This document shows, piece after piece, positions 52,445 to 62,159 of a DNA stretch of 64,000 nucleotides (positions within the stretch are counted from its first letter, which is position 1; each line of letters opens with the position of its first letter). The notes beneath the pieces are model-generated. The model was not told the DNA's origin, did no database searches, and worked only from the letters and a program-made list of their open reading frames with translations. The stretch comes from Mesorhizobium sp. GTDB taxonomy: Bacteria; Pseudomonadota; Alphaproteobacteria; Rhizobiales; Rhizobiaceae. The position numbers were made by a program, and so were the translations under genes. The stretch lies in the NCBI GenBank assembly GCA_004020545.1, contig SAQE01000022.1:1-64000 (forward strand), read 5' to 3'.

Positions 52445-53419
52445 TCAGAGCCAGCCGCGCCGGCGGAAATACCAGAAGGGCAGGATCGCCGAGATCACCA
52501 TCAGCGCAATGGCGAATGGATAGCCGTACTCCCATTTCAGCTCGGGAATCAGGTCGAAGTTCATGCCGTAGATCGAGGCGACCAGCGTCGGCGGCAGGAA
52601 GATGACGGCGGCTACCGAGAAAATCTTGATGATGGCGTTCTGCTCGATCGAGATCATGCCGAGCGTGGCGTCGAGCAGGAAGGAGATCTTCTGCGACAGG
52701 AAGGTGGCGTGGTCGGCAAGCGACAGCACGTCGCGCGACAGTGTCTTGATGCGGGCCCGCACATCCTTGCTCATCTTGGTCTGGGCCGCGACATGGGTGA
52801 GGAAGCCGGCAAGGCGCTGCAGCGAGATCAGGCTGTCACGGACGGAGGAAGCGAGATCCTCCTTGCGACCGATGCCTTTCAGGAGCTCCTGAAAATCGCG
52901 GTTGCGCTTCGAGGCCTTGGTCGAGCGCGCCTCGAAGATGTCGCGCGAGATCGCCTCGACGTCGCGGCCGGCGCGCTCGAGAATGTCGGCGAGGCGATCG
53001 ACGATCGCTTCCAGCAGGCCGATCAGTATGGTGTCGCCGGTGGTGCAGCCGGTCGCCACTTTCTCGGCGCGCAGCGGGAAGGTCTTGAAGGCCTTGGGCT
53101 CGTGGTAGCGGATGGTGATCAGCCGGCTGCCGGCCAGCGCAAAGGTCACCGGCGACATCAGCGGATCGTCGGCTTCCGTCTGGGCCGGCAGCACGGCGGT
53201 CATGAAGTAGCCGCCATCCTCGACGTAGAGGCGGCTCGAAATCTCGATCTCCTCCATCTCCTCGCGCGTCGGAATGGCGATGCCCAGCCAGCCCTCGATG
53301 ACGGCCTCTTCCTCCTTGGTCGGGTTGAACAGGTCGGCCCAGACGACCCTGTCACTGTCCCGCATGAGGTCATCAGTGACACGCAGGCGATCATTGTCCA
53401 CGACGAAGGCCTTGATCAT
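52445..53419 (-). CDS. corA: Magnesium/cobalt transporter CorA
   Basis: A 324-residue inner-membrane channel for Mg2+ (and Co2+). The large cytosolic funnel is helical; two C-terminal membrane helices carry the diagnostic loop ASIYGMNFD, and the last ends in FWYFRRRGWL. No other Mg genes are near. The gene is alone on the minus strand between the MaoC pair and ychF. Confidence 0.93.
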   Translation of the reverse strand: MIKAFVVDNDRLRVTDDLMRDSDRVVWADLFNPTKEEEAVIEGWLGIAIPTREEMEEIEISSRLYVEDGGYFMTAVLPAQTEADDPLMSPVTFALAGSRLITIRYHEPKAFKTFPLRAEKVATGCTTGDTILIGLLEAIVDRLADILERAGRDVEAISRDIFEARSTKASKRNRDFQELLKGIGRKEDLASSVRDSLISLQRLAGFLTHVAAQTKMSKDVRARIKTLSRDVLSLADHATFLSQKISFLLDATLGMISIEQNAIIKIFSVAAVIFLPPTLVASIYGMNFDLIPELKWEYGYPFAIALMVISAILPFWYFRRRGWL

Positions 53420-53597
53420 CGCCGGGTCTCCCTTGCTGGACCAAAGAGATTTCGTTCGAAGCGTCGTCAGGATTGCATGGGCTGCGGGGAGCCCGCGAGC
53501 ATCAGCGGATTAGACCCGCGACCCTGCAAGGTCAAGACGGACGGCGGGGCGCTCCACCGGAGGGCAGGCCCACTGGCGGATCGAGCCGGTGCGACGA

Positions 53598-54701
53598 CTA
53601 CGTGTTGAACTTGAACAGCATGATGTCGCCGTCCTGGACGACGTAATCCTTGCCTTCGTCGCGCGCCTTGCCGGCTTCCTTGGCCGCCACTTCGCCGCCC
53701 AGCGTGACGAAGTCGTTGTAGGAAATCGTCTGGGCGCGGATGAAGCCGCGTTCGAAATCGGTGTGGATGACGCCGGCCGCTTGCGGTGCCTTGTCGCCTT
53801 TGTGGATCGTCCAGGCGCGCGTCTCCTTCGGCCCGACGGTGAAGTAGGTGATGAGCTGCAACAATTCGTAGCCGGCGCGGATCACCTTGTTGAGGCCCGG
53901 CTCATCGAGGCCGATCGAGGCAAGGAATTCCATTTCCTCCTCGTCGGAAAGCTGAGCGACTTCCGCCTCGATCGCCGCCGAGATCACCACGGTGCCGGCG
54001 CCCTGCGCGGCGGCCATCTTCTCCACCGCCCTGGTGTGCTCGTTGCCGGTGGCGGCATCGGCCTCGGCGACGTTGCAGACATAGAGAACGGGATGCGAGG
54101 TGAGCAGGTTCAGCCCCTGCAGGATGCGCAGGTCCTCCGGTGCGATGCCGTTGAGCAGGAGGCGTGTCGGCTTGCCGGCCTGCAGCAGCTCGAGCGCCGC
54201 CTCCATCATCGGCAGCACGGCCATTGCCTCCTTGTCCTTGCCGGCGGCGCGCTTGCGGAACTGGACGATGCGGCGCTCCAGGCTTTCGAGATCGGCGAGC
54301 ATCAGCTCGGTCTCGACGGTCTCGGCGTCGGCGACCGGATCGATGCGGCCTTCGACATGCGTGATGTCGTCATCCTCGAAGCAGCGCAGCACGTGAACGA
54401 TGGCGTCGACCTCGCGGATGTTGGCGAGGAACTGGTTGCCCAGGCCTTCGCCCTTGGAGGCGCCGCGCACCAGGCCGGCGATGTCGACGAAGGAGATGCG
54501 GGTCGGGATGATCTCCTTCGACTTGCCGATCGCGGCGATCTTCTGCATGCGCGGATCGGGCACCGCTACCTCGCCGGTGTTCGGCTCGATGGTGCAGAAA
54601 GGATAGTTGGCGGCCTGCGCGGCGGCCGTCCTGGTCAACGCGTTGAACAGCGTCGACTTGCCGACGTTGGGCAAGCCAACGATGCCACATTTGAAACCCA
54701 T
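53598..54701 (-). CDS. ychF: Redox-regulated ATPase YchF (OBG family)
   Basis: A 367-residue P-loop protein related to GTPases but ATP-specific, ribosome-associated and linked to stress responses. The G1 loop is [14 protein letters not shown] (about 8-21), switch region [12 protein letters not shown] follows, and G3 is [20 protein letters not shown]. The C-terminal TGS-like domain contains [13 protein letters not shown] and [13 protein letters not shown]. It follows pth on the same strand after about 93 bases, a common gene order with rplY-pth. Confidence 0.95.
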   Translation of the reverse strand: MGFKCGIVGLPNVGKSTLFNALTRTAAAQAANYPFCTIEPNTGEVAVPDPRMQKIAAIGKSKEIIPTRISFVDIAGLVRGASKGEGLGNQFLANIREVDAIVHVLRCFEDDDITHVEGRIDPVADAETVETELMLADLESLERRIVQFRKRAAGKDKEAMAVLPMMEAALELLQAGKPTRLLLNGIAPEDLRILQGLNLLTSHPVLYVCNVAEADAATGNEHTRAVEKMAAAQGAGTVVISAAIEAEVAQLSDEEEMEFLASIGLDEPGLNKVIRAGYELLQLITYFTVGPKETRAWTIHKGDKAPQAAGVIHTDFERGFIRAQTISYNDFVTLGGEVAAKEAGKARDEGKDYVVQDGDIMLFKFNT

Positions 54702-54794
54702 TTTTTCCGGTCCTATCGGGAATTCGAAATTTGGTGAGGGCTATGGGCGAAAGCGCCGACGATCGTCAAGCCCTGCGGGCAATCGTTTCGGCGT

Positions 54795-55517
54795 TCAATC
54801 CTTGTCGAACAGCTTTTTCAGCATCGCGGCCATCGGGCCGCTTTCGGGGATCTTTGCCGCCGGCTGCTGCGGGCGGGCCTGGCGGATGTGGCTCTGCTGT
54901 TTCGGCGCCTTGGGTGGCGGCCGATCGTCATCGCCGGTCGGCACGAGCTTGTCGCGTAGCGCCAGCGTGATGCGGTTCATGAAGGAATTGTCGTCGCCCT
55001 TGGCCAGCAGTCCGGCGTCATCGGCGATCGCGTCCAGCAACACGTCGAGCCATTCACGGTCGGCCTTGGCGAAGTCGCCGAGCACATGGCCGTGCACCAT
55101 CTCCTTGACGCCGGGATGGCCGACACCGATGCGCACGCGGCGATAGGCATTGCCGACATGCTGGTCGAGCGAACGGATGCCGTTATGGCCGCCGGAACCG
55201 CCACCCACCTTGACCCTGACCTTGCCGGCGGCAAGGTCGATCTCGTCGTAGAAGACGGTGAGGGCGGCGGCTTCGAGCTTGTAGAAGCGCAGCGCTTCGC
55301 CGACCGACTGGCCGGAGAGATTCATGAAGGTCTGCGGCTTGATCAGCAGGATCTTCTCGCCGCCGAGCGTGCCTTCGGAGATCAGCCCCTGGAACTTCTT
55401 CGACCAGGGCGAAAAGGAATGGCGGCGGGCAATCGCGTCCGCCGCCATGAAGCCGACATTGTGCCGGTTGTTCTGATATTTTGCGCCCGGATTGCCGAGG
55501 CCTGCAAAGACAAGCAT
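54795..55517 (-). CDS. pth: Peptidyl-tRNA hydrolase
   Basis: A 240-residue enzyme that frees stalled peptidyl-tRNAs. The active-site block is [18 protein letters not shown] (catalytic His about 20), with [13 protein letters not shown] and [12 protein letters not shown] following. The C-terminus is extended by a charged, Gln/Pro-rich tail ([15 protein letters not shown]) beyond the usual 195-residue core, as in other rhizobial Pth. The gene lies 24 bases after rplY and 93 before ychF, a translation-related cluster. Confidence 0.95.
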   Translation of the reverse strand: MLVFAGLGNPGAKYQNNRHNVGFMAADAIARRHSFSPWSKKFQGLISEGTLGGEKILLIKPQTFMNLSGQSVGEALRFYKLEAAALTVFYDEIDLAAGKVRVKVGGGSGGHNGIRSLDQHVGNAYRRVRIGVGHPGVKEMVHGHVLGDFAKADREWLDVLLDAIADDAGLLAKGDDNSFMNRITLALRDKLVPTGDDDRPPPKAPKQQSHIRQARPQQPAAKIPESGPMAAMLKKLFDKD

Positions 55518-55541
55518 CGTCGCCTCCGGACGCCGAAGAGA

Positions 55542-56186
55542 TTACTTCTCTTCGGCGGCAGGGGCCGCCGCTTCCGGCGCCTCCGCCTCGGTGGTCTCTT
55601 CCGTCTCCGGCTTCATCGCCGCGGAGCCGGCGATGGTCGCGATGGTGAAATCGCGGTCGGAGATCACCGGCTTCATACCGGCCGGCAGGGCCACCGCCGA
55701 AATGTGGATCGAATCGCCGATTTCGGCGCCGGTGAGATCGACGGTGATGAAATCCGGGATCGCATTGGCCGGGCAGTGGAACTCGACTTCGTGACGCACG
55801 ATGTTGAGCACGCCGCCGCGCTTGATGCCGGGCGACTTCTCTTCGTTGATGAAGTGGACGGGCACGTCGACATTGACCTCGGTGTCCTTGCCGATGCGCA
55901 GGAAGTCGACATGGACCGGGAAGTCCTTGACCGGATCGAGCTGGAAGTCCTTCGGCAGGACTTGGATCTTCTTGCCATCGACATCGATCGTGGCGATCGT
56001 GGTCAGGAACCCGCCGCCGTGGATCTTGTAGAAGATGTCCTTGTAGTTGAGCGCAATCGCCAGGGGGGGCTGCTTGTCGCCGTAAATAACTGCAGGCACT
56101 TTACCGTTGCGTCGAACCGTACGGGCGGACCCCTTACCGACCTGTTCGCGCGCTTCGGCCTTGAGCTCGTAAATATCGTGGCTCAT
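55542..56186 (-). CDS. rplY: 50S ribosomal protein L25 / general stress protein Ctc
   Basis: A 214-residue long-form L25 that binds 5S rRNA. The L25 domain starts [19 protein letters not shown] with [11 protein letters not shown]; a TL5-type C-terminal domain follows and the tail is Ala/Glu/Pro-rich ([19 protein letters not shown]). GGAAATGCC with AAGGAAA upstream gives the start. First gene of rplY-pth-ychF. Confidence 0.95.
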   Translation of the reverse strand: MSHDIYELKAEAREQVGKGSARTVRRNGKVPAVIYGDKQPPLAIALNYKDIFYKIHGGGFLTTIATIDVDGKKIQVLPKDFQLDPVKDFPVHVDFLRIGKDTEVNVDVPVHFINEEKSPGIKRGGVLNIVRHEVEFHCPANAIPDFITVDLTGAEIGDSIHISAVALPAGMKPVISDRDFTIATIAGSAAMKPETEETTEAEAPEAAAPAAEEK

Positions 56187-56555
56187 GGCATTTCCTTTCG
56201 CGTTTTATGGAGCGTTCGCGGCGGGCAAGCCCATCCGTAAACGTCGAAAGCCGTCGCGGCCTTGCATGGTCGATCCAAACGCTTCCGGGGATCATGCAGG
56301 CCTGGCCGGCCTTCCTCCGCGTTGCCTCCAAGGGTGTCTACGCGGGTGGCGGCTCTATAGCGGAAGGCGGGGAGGGGCGCAAGCCGTTGAACGGCAAGCC
56401 TTGGCCGAGCCGGCTTGGTCGGCAGAACATAGTCAACGCTTCCGCCTGACGCAAAATCAGATCTGGCGGGTTGCGCCGAGTCTTGTCTGCACCCGTAATG
56501 TAGCATCGGGCGGGTTTCAATCGTCCTCGGCAGGCAAGGACCTTTGGAGATCGAC
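56187..56555. other. Divergent intergenic region, rplY / GST
   Basis: About 370 bases without a credible gene: short open frames on both strands lack ribosome-binding sites and family character. It should hold the promoters for the rplY operon (leftward) and the glutathione S-transferase gene (rightward). I saw no clear conserved box or riboswitch. Confidence 0.4.
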
Positions 56556-57209
56556 ATGAAACTTCTGTTCAGCCGCAATCCCAATCCTCGCCTCGCGGTC
56601 GCGGCGGCGCGCTACCTCAAGGCGGAGATCGCATTCGAATTCGCCTCGCCGACAGCGCCGGGGCAGGCCGAACGATATCGCGCGCTGAACCCCAATTTGA
56701 CCTTGCCCATATTGGTCGGCCCGGGATGGAGCCTCTGGGAGGCCGACGCCATCGCGTGCCGGCTCTCGCGCGACATGCATTCCGATTTCTGGCGCACCGG
56801 CGACGATGAGCCCGAGATGATCCGCTGGCTGAGCTGGGGCAAGGACAATTTCGCCAGGGCCTGCGACACGGTGCATTTCGAGCGCGGCACCAAGCAGCGC
56901 TGGGGGCTGGGACCGATCGACAAGGCTTTGGTCGACGAGGGGCTGAGGGTGTTCCATACGTCGGCAGCCATACTCAATGTCGTGGTCTCGGAAAGGGAGT
57001 GGCTGGTCGGCAATTCGGTTTCCTATGCCGACTTCCGAATGGCGACATTCCTGCCCTTCAACGATGTCGCCAGGTTGCCGCTCGACAATTATCCGTCCGT
57101 CAGCCGCTGGTACCGTCGGCTCCAGGACATCGATGCCTGGCGCGATCCGTTCCATGGGCTGGAAGCGCCGCAATTGCCGCCGGTCAACAGCGAGACCGTG
57201 CCGGACTGA
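56556..57209 (+). CDS. Glutathione S-transferase family protein
   Basis: A 217-residue protein with a thioredoxin-like N-domain (MKLLFSRNPNPRLAVAAARY, then LNPNLTLPILVGPGWSLWEADAIA with the Pro and Glu/Ala that hold glutathione) and an all-helical C-domain (about 90-205). The catalytic Ser is probably one of the first 10 residues (LLFSRN). GGAG 7 bases before the ATG marks the start. It stands next to a monooxygenase/ABC operon but has its own 3' gap, so a shared pathway is only a guess. Confidence 0.88.
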   Translation: MKLLFSRNPNPRLAVAAARYLKAEIAFEFASPTAPGQAERYRALNPNLTLPILVGPGWSLWEADAIACRLSRDMHSDFWRTGDDEPEMIRWLSWGKDNFARACDTVHFERGTKQRWGLGPIDKALVDEGLRVFHTSAAILNVVVSEREWLVGNSVSYADFRMATFLPFNDVARLPLDNYPSVSRWYRRLQDIDAWRDPFHGLEAPQLPPVNSETVPD

Positions 57210-57378
57210 CCGTCGATCCGATCCTTGTGACAGGATGACCGCTGCGGAACGTGCCAGTCCGCAGTGGAATGGTCGATAACCGTGCCACCTTGGCGGCAGG
57301 CGCGCGGCTGGAACTCCGCATTCGCTGAACCAATCAACGGTGAAAGGACGCAAACTCAATCCCTCTGCCAAGCTCGTT

Positions 57379-57410
57379 TTGAAATCTTCTCGCTCATTTA
57401 ATTCTATAAA
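57379..57410 (+). promoter_or_regulatory. AT-rich candidate promoter of the monooxygenase/ABC operon
   Basis: TTGAAA at 57379 and an AT-rich block ATTCTATAAA at 57401-57410 lie 45-75 bases before the reductase start. The spacing depends on which hexamer is used (16-20 bases), so the exact promoter is not certain. It is the only AT-rich stretch in this gap. Confidence 0.35.
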
Positions 57411-57453
57411 ATCGGTAGTCTTAATGAAGAAACGTCGCGAGGAGAGCCTGAAA

Positions 57454-58011
57454 ATGACGAAGAAGCTGGTGGTGGGGATATCCGGCAACCTGACCCGCCC
57501 GTCGAAAACCAAGGCATTCATCAGCCATATTGTCGGCGAGGTCGCCGGCCGGATCGGTGCGGCCCCGGCGGTCTTCGACATTGAGGACATCGGTTCATCC
57601 TTTCCTCAGGCACGGCGCCTCGGCGATCTCGACCCGACGGCGCGCGGCATCATCGAACAGATGGTCAGGGCCGATGCTCTGGTGGCGGGATCGCCGACCT
57701 TCAAAGGCAGTTATACTGGCCTTTTCAAACACTTGTTCGACCTGCTTGATCCGTCTTCGCTGCGCGGGAAGCCGGTCGTCCTAGTGGCGACCGGCGGCGG
57801 CGAGCGTCACTCGCTGATCGTCGAGCACCAGCTGCGGCCGCTGTTCGGCTTCTTCGAAGCGCTGACCATGCCGACCGCGATCTACGCCTCCGACAAGGAT
57901 TTTGCCGACGGCGTGCTCGTATCGGAAGCGATCCATGCCCGCGCCAGGCAGGCCGTTGCCGAGCTTGCCAACGTCGTTGGCGCCACCCGCAGCGTCGGCC
58001 TCGCCGCCTGA
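57454..58011 (+). CDS. NADPH-dependent FMN reductase
   Basis: A 185-residue flavodoxin-fold reductase of the MsuE/SsuE type that supplies reduced flavin to a partner monooxygenase. The FMN loop is VVGISGNLTRPSKTKAFI (about 6-23), with AGSPTFKGSYTGLFKHLFDL following. AGGAGAG about 9 bases upstream supports ATG 57454 over earlier ATGs. It is the first gene of the operon and lies 37 bases before the monooxygenase. Confidence 0.88.
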   Translation: MTKKLVVGISGNLTRPSKTKAFISHIVGEVAGRIGAAPAVFDIEDIGSSFPQARRLGDLDPTARGIIEQMVRADALVAGSPTFKGSYTGLFKHLFDLLDPSSLRGKPVVLVATGGGERHSLIVEHQLRPLFGFFEALTMPTAIYASDKDFADGVLVSEAIHARARQAVAELANVVGATRSVGLAA

Positions 58012-58048
58012 CTCCGAAGCAGTCGTTTTCCGAACGGAAGGATCAGCC

Positions 58049-59413
58049 ATGACCAGTCCCAGCAAGTCCAGACAGATCAAGCTCGGCGCCTTTCTGCCCG
58101 GCGGCGGCCAGCATGTCGCGGCCTGGCGCCATCCGGACTCGCCAGCCGACGGCGCGACCAATTTCGAGTTTCACAAAAAGCTCGCGCTGACCGCCGAACG
58201 CGGCCTGTTCGACGCCTATTTCCTCGCCGACAATCTGACGGTCGGCCTCGGCGCCCGTGAAGGCGGCAATGCCAAGATTGCCGGTTTCGAGCCGGTGACG
58301 CTTTTTGCGGCGCTGGCGCCGCTGACCACCCATCTCGGCTTCATCGCCACGGCTTCGACCACCTATGAGGAGCCTTACACGCTCGCCCGCAAATTCGCTT
58401 CGCTCGATCTTCTGTCGAACGGCCGCGCCGGCTGGAACGTCGTGACATCGGCGGGCGACGACACGGCGCGCAACTTCAACCGCGACGTCCAGCCCAACCA
58501 CGCCGAGCGCTACGAAAGGGCGCATGAGCATGTCGAGACGGTCAAGGCGCTGTGGGACAGTTGGGAAGACGACGCCTTCATCCGCGACAAGAAGACCGGC
58601 CGCTTCTACGACAAGGACAAGCTGCACGACATCAATCACAAGGGCGAGCATTTCAGCGTCAAGGGGCCGCTCAACGTGCCGCGTCCGGTGCAGGGCCATC
58701 CGGTGGTAGTGCAGGCGGGCCAGTCCGAGGATGGGCGCGGACTCGCGGCGGCCTCGGCCGAGGTGATCTTCACCGCGCATCAGAGCCTGGCATCGGCGCA
58801 GGAATTCTATCGCGACATCAAGGCGCGCGTGGCGGCGGCTGGCCGCGATCCGGCGCAAGTGCTGATAATGCCGGGCGTGGCGCCTTTCGTCGGGCGCACC
58901 GAAGAGGAAGCCCGCGCCAAATACCAGCAACTGAACGACCTGATCCTGCCCGAGGACGGCGTGGCGCTGCTTAACGCACTTGCCGGCCAGACGCTCGACC
59001 TCAGGGACTATCCGCTCGATGGCCCGTTGCCGCCTAGCCGGGAAACCGAAGGCATGAAGAGCAGGCAGGCACTGATCCGCCAGATCGCCGATGAGCACAA
59101 TTTCACGATCCGCCAGCTCTACCAGTGGGTGGCGACCGCACGTGGTCATTACACGGTGGTCGGCAGCGCCACGCAGGTCGCCGATCAACTGGAGGAATGG
59201 TTCAGCAACGAAGCCGCCGACGGCTTCAACATCCTGCCGCCCTGGCTGCCCGGCGCGCTCGACGATTTCGTCGACCTGGTCATCCCCGAACTGCAGCGTC
59301 GTGGCCTTTTCCGCACCGCATACGAAGGCAGGACGCTGCGCGAGAATCTCGGCCTCAGGCGGCCACAGAATCCGTGGACGGTCGCTCGCTCGACCGTGCT
59401 CGCCGCCGAATGA
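58049..59413 (+). CDS. Flavin-dependent monooxygenase, NtaA/SnaA/DszA family
   Basis: A 454-residue LLM-class monooxygenase of the NtaA/SnaA/DszA group that uses reduced FMN and O2. Typical blocks are LGAFLPGGGQHVAAWRHP, then ARKFASLDLLSNGRAGWNVV with TSAGDDTARNFNRD, and PVVVQAGQSEDGR. The paired FMN reductase and ABC importer downstream argue for uptake and C-S or C-N cleavage of an organic substrate such as a sulfonate or a sulfur heterocycle. The exact substrate cannot be read from sequence. GGAAGGAT 8 bases upstream marks the start. Confidence 0.9.
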   Translation: MTSPSKSRQIKLGAFLPGGGQHVAAWRHPDSPADGATNFEFHKKLALTAERGLFDAYFLADNLTVGLGAREGGNAKIAGFEPVTLFAALAPLTTHLGFIATASTTYEEPYTLARKFASLDLLSNGRAGWNVVTSAGDDTARNFNRDVQPNHAERYERAHEHVETVKALWDSWEDDAFIRDKKTGRFYDKDKLHDINHKGEHFSVKGPLNVPRPVQGHPVVVQAGQSEDGRGLAAASAEVIFTAHQSLASAQEFYRDIKARVAAAGRDPAQVLIMPGVAPFVGRTEEEARAKYQQLNDLILPEDGVALLNALAGQTLDLRDYPLDGPLPPSRETEGMKSRQALIRQIADEHNFTIRQLYQWVATARGHYTVVGSATQVADQLEEWFSNEAADGFNILPPWLPGALDDFVDLVIPELQRRGLFRTAYEGRTLRENLGLRRPQNPWTVARSTVLAAE

Positions 59414-59438
59414 TCCCCTGAAAAGGAAAGGCAAGACG

Positions 59439-60287
59439 ATGACTTTGCAGCACATCGAACGGTCGGTCGGCATCGGCGGCCATAACAGCGGCAATGGCTT
59501 CGGGACGGAGGCCTTGCGGCTGGCCGGCCGGACATCGACGCGGATCCTGTCGCGTTATGGCGTGCTTCTCGGCTTCCTCGCACTCTGGCAAATTGCGGCG
59601 AGCAGCGGCTGGGTCAACGCGGCGGTGCTGCCGCCGATCGATGCCATCGTCGCGGCGCTCTGGAAGGGCCTCGCCGGCGGCAGCCTGCTCGGCGATATCG
59701 CCATCAGCCTGCAGCGCGCCAGCCTGGCCTTCGCGGCGGCGGTCCTCGTCGCCATCCCGCTCGGCCTCGTCATGGGCCAGGTGCGGGCCGTCGAAACCGC
59801 GCTCGATCCTATCCTGCAACTCTTCCGCCAAACCTCGGCGCTGGCGCTCTATCCGGTCTTCATCCTGCTCTTGGGACTGGGCGAGGCCTCCAAAGTGTTC
59901 GTCATTTTCTGGGCGACGCTGTTTCCGCTGCTGCTCAACACAATCAGCGGCGTCAAGGAGGTCGATCCGAAGCTGCTCGAAATGGCGCGCGTCTATGGTG
60001 CCCGGCGGCTGACCATCTTCCGCCGCGTCGTGCTGCCCGGAGCCGTGCCCTCGATCTTCGTCGGCTTGAGGCTCGGCGCCACCACCGCGCTGCTGCTGCT
60101 GATCGCCTCGGAGATGATCGGCGCCAACAAGGGCATCGGCTTCCAGGTGATGAATGCGCAGTACAACTTCCAGATCCCGCTGATGTTCGCGGCGATCGTC
60201 ATCCTGGCAGCGCTCGGCCTCATCGCCAACCAGGCGCTGGTCAGTCTGCAGCGGCGGCTCTGCCGCTGGAGCAATACCGTCGGCTAA
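59439..60287 (+). CDS. ABC transporter permease, SsuC/TauC type
   Basis: A 282-residue permease with an N-terminal extension (SVGIGGHNSGNG) before six hydrophobic segments. The coupling motif EMARVYGARRLTIFRRV is at about 182-198, typical of the nitrate/sulfonate/taurine subfamily. It follows the monooxygenase by 25 bases, with AAAGGAAAGG upstream. It forms the membrane part of the importer with the next two genes. Confidence 0.9.
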   Translation: MTLQHIERSVGIGGHNSGNGFGTEALRLAGRTSTRILSRYGVLLGFLALWQIAASSGWVNAAVLPPIDAIVAALWKGLAGGSLLGDIAISLQRASLAFAAAVLVAIPLGLVMGQVRAVETALDPILQLFRQTSALALYPVFILLLGLGEASKVFVIFWATLFPLLLNTISGVKEVDPKLLEMARVYGARRLTIFRRVVLPGAVPSIFVGLRLGATTALLLLIASEMIGANKGIGFQVMNAQYNFQIPLMFAAIVILAALGLIANQALVSLQRRLCRWSNTVG

Positions 60288-60330
60288 GCAGCCATCCCAT
60301 CATTGTCACTGAAAAATGAAAGGCCGGACC

Positions 60331-61329
60331 ATGACCATCACACGCCGTTCGCTTCTCCTGCGTGCCCCGCTTGCTGCCGGCATCATCGCCGCCGGCCTGC
60401 CTTCGATCGCGCGCTCGCAGGCCGCCGCCGTCAAGATACGCTACCTCGCCAGCCGCGGCGGCATCTCCCCGCATGAGCTCGCCGGCGAACTCGGCTATTT
60501 CAAAGGCCTCGGCATCGAGCTCGAAAATGTCGGCTATGCCGCGGGCGGCCCGGAATCGCTGTTCGCGCTCGCCGCCGGCAGCGTCGATTTGGGTTCGGCC
60601 GCCACGCCGGCCGTGATCAACTCGATCGCCGGCGGCAACGACTTCGTCGCCGCCTATCCGAGCAACGGCATCAACAAGCAGGTCAAGAGCGTCTTCTACG
60701 TGCTGGAGGACAGCCCGATCAAGTCGATCGCCGACATCGCGGGCAAGACGATCTCGGTCAACACGCTCGGCGCCCATCTCGACTATACGGCGCGCGAGGC
60801 CCTGCGCAGCGTCGGCCTGCCGCCGGATGCGGCCAAGCTCGTCGTGGTGCCCGGGCCGCAGCTCGAGCAGACCTTGCGCTCGCATCAGGTCGATGTCGCG
60901 GGGCTCGGCTACTGGCAGGCGACCTTTGCCGGCCAGTTGGTCAGCAATGGCGGCGTGCGCGGCGTCTTCAACGATACCGATGTGCTCGGCGAGATCGCCG
61001 GCGGTTTCGTGGTGCTGCGGCGCGACTTCATCGCCGCCAATCCCGATGCCGCCCGCAACTTCGTCGAGCAGTCCGCGCGCGCTGCCGACTGGTCGCGGCA
61101 AAATCCGGACGAGGCGCGCAAGGTGCTAGCCGACGTCCTCAACAAACGCGGCGAGAACGGCGAGCTGGCGCGTTACTGGACCGGCTTCGGCCTGCGCGAA
61201 AAGGCGGCGGTGACCGTCCGCGACGTCGACTTCTGGGTCAGCATTCTCGAACGCGACGGCCGTTTGCCGAAAGGCAAGCTCAAGGCTGCCGACATCCTCT
61301 ACCGTCCGGGCGAGACCAAAATCAACTGA
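60331..61329 (+). CDS. ABC transporter substrate-binding protein, sulfonate/NMT1 type
   Basis: A 332-residue periplasmic binding protein with a twin-arginine-like signal (TITRRSLLLRAPLAAG, about 2-17) ending before SQAAAVKIRYL. The fold is that of SsuA/NMT1 proteins (SRGGISPHELAGELGYFKGL, GSVDLGSAATPAVINSIAGG, GKTISVNTLGAHLDYTAREA). Start at MTITRRS is preferred to an ATG 15 bases earlier because AAAGG lies 7 bases upstream. Ligand is unknown but the context says an organosulfur compound. Confidence 0.88.
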   Translation: MTITRRSLLLRAPLAAGIIAAGLPSIARSQAAAVKIRYLASRGGISPHELAGELGYFKGLGIELENVGYAAGGPESLFALAAGSVDLGSAATPAVINSIAGGNDFVAAYPSNGINKQVKSVFYVLEDSPIKSIADIAGKTISVNTLGAHLDYTAREALRSVGLPPDAAKLVVVPGPQLEQTLRSHQVDVAGLGYWQATFAGQLVSNGGVRGVFNDTDVLGEIAGGFVVLRRDFIAANPDAARNFVEQSARAADWSRQNPDEARKVLADVLNKRGENGELARYWTGFGLREKAAVTVRDVDFWVSILERDGRLPKGKLKAADILYRPGETKIN

Positions 61330-61346
61330 GCATGGAGGCGCAAGCC

Positions 61347-62108
61347 ATGACCACGGCACGCGGCGGCGAGGTCACGATACGCGACCTGTCGAAGTCCTTC
61401 GCGCTCGGCGGGCGCCAGCTCGCCGTGCTGCGCTCACTCAACCTCGACATCCGCTCCGGCGAATGCCTGGTCATCGTCGGCGCCAGCGGTTCCGGCAAGA
61501 CGACGCTGCTGCGCATCCTTGCCGGGCTGGAGCGGGCCGACGGCGGCGCCGTCGCGATCGATGGAAAGCGGGTCGAGGGCGTCGGCGAAGAGCGGGCGGT
61601 GATCTTCCAGGAGCCGCGGCTGCTGCCCTGGCTGACCGTGCTCGGCAATGTCGCCTTCGGCCTCGAAGTGCGTGGCGTGTCCGAGGCGGAAGCCGAAGAG
61701 CGGGCGCGGTTCTATATCGCGCTGGTCGGCCTTGCCGAGTTCAGCGATGCCTATCCAAGGCAGCTCTCGGGCGGCATGGCGCAGCGCGTCGGCATAGCAC
61801 GGGCGCTGACGGTGCAGCCCGAAATCCTGCTGCTCGACGAGCCGCTCGGCGCGCTCGACGCCATGACCAAGATCTCCATGCAGGAGGAGCTGGCGCGCAT
61901 CTGGAGCGAGGAGAACGTCACGATGGTCGTGGTCACTCACGACCTGGAGGAGGCGATCTATCTCGCCGACCGGGTGCTGATCCTGCCCAAGGAGAAAGGC
62001 GGCGCGGCAAGGCTGATCGATGTCGATCTGCCACGTCCGCGCGAGCGCAGCGAAAGCCGCTTCGTACGCTACCGCGAGGAGTTGCTGCGCGAGTTCGGGC
62101 TGCATTGA
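61347..62108 (+). CDS. ABC transporter ATP-binding protein, SsuB/TauB type
   Basis: A 253-residue importer ATPase. Walker A GASGSGKTT is at about 46-54, the signature LSGGMAQRVG near 136, and Walker B ILLLDEPLGALD near 156; the switch His is in VVTHDLEEA. Start at MTTARGGE is fixed by GGAGG 8 bases upstream. Last gene of the reductase-monooxygenase-permease-binding protein-ATPase operon. Confidence 0.92.
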   Translation: MTTARGGEVTIRDLSKSFALGGRQLAVLRSLNLDIRSGECLVIVGASGSGKTTLLRILAGLERADGGAVAIDGKRVEGVGEERAVIFQEPRLLPWLTVLGNVAFGLEVRGVSEAEAEERARFYIALVGLAEFSDAYPRQLSGGMAQRVGIARALTVQPEILLLDEPLGALDAMTKISMQEELARIWSEENVTMVVVTHDLEEAIYLADRVLILPKEKGGAARLIDVDLPRPRERSESRFVRYREELLREFGLH

Positions 62109-62159
62109 GGCTTTGAAATCCAGGCGATTTGCCGGGCTGGCCTGAATCTCAACACACCT

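Noticed and set aside
56187..56555. tRNA or small RNA gene in the rplY/GST gap
   Set aside because: No cloverleaf arms with a T-loop GTTCGA core, no terminator and no strong internal fold were found by eye.
57242..57264. Hairpin CTGCGGA/TCCGCAG after the GST gene as a terminator
   Set aside because: The stem is only 7 bp and no T-run follows, so it was not annotated.
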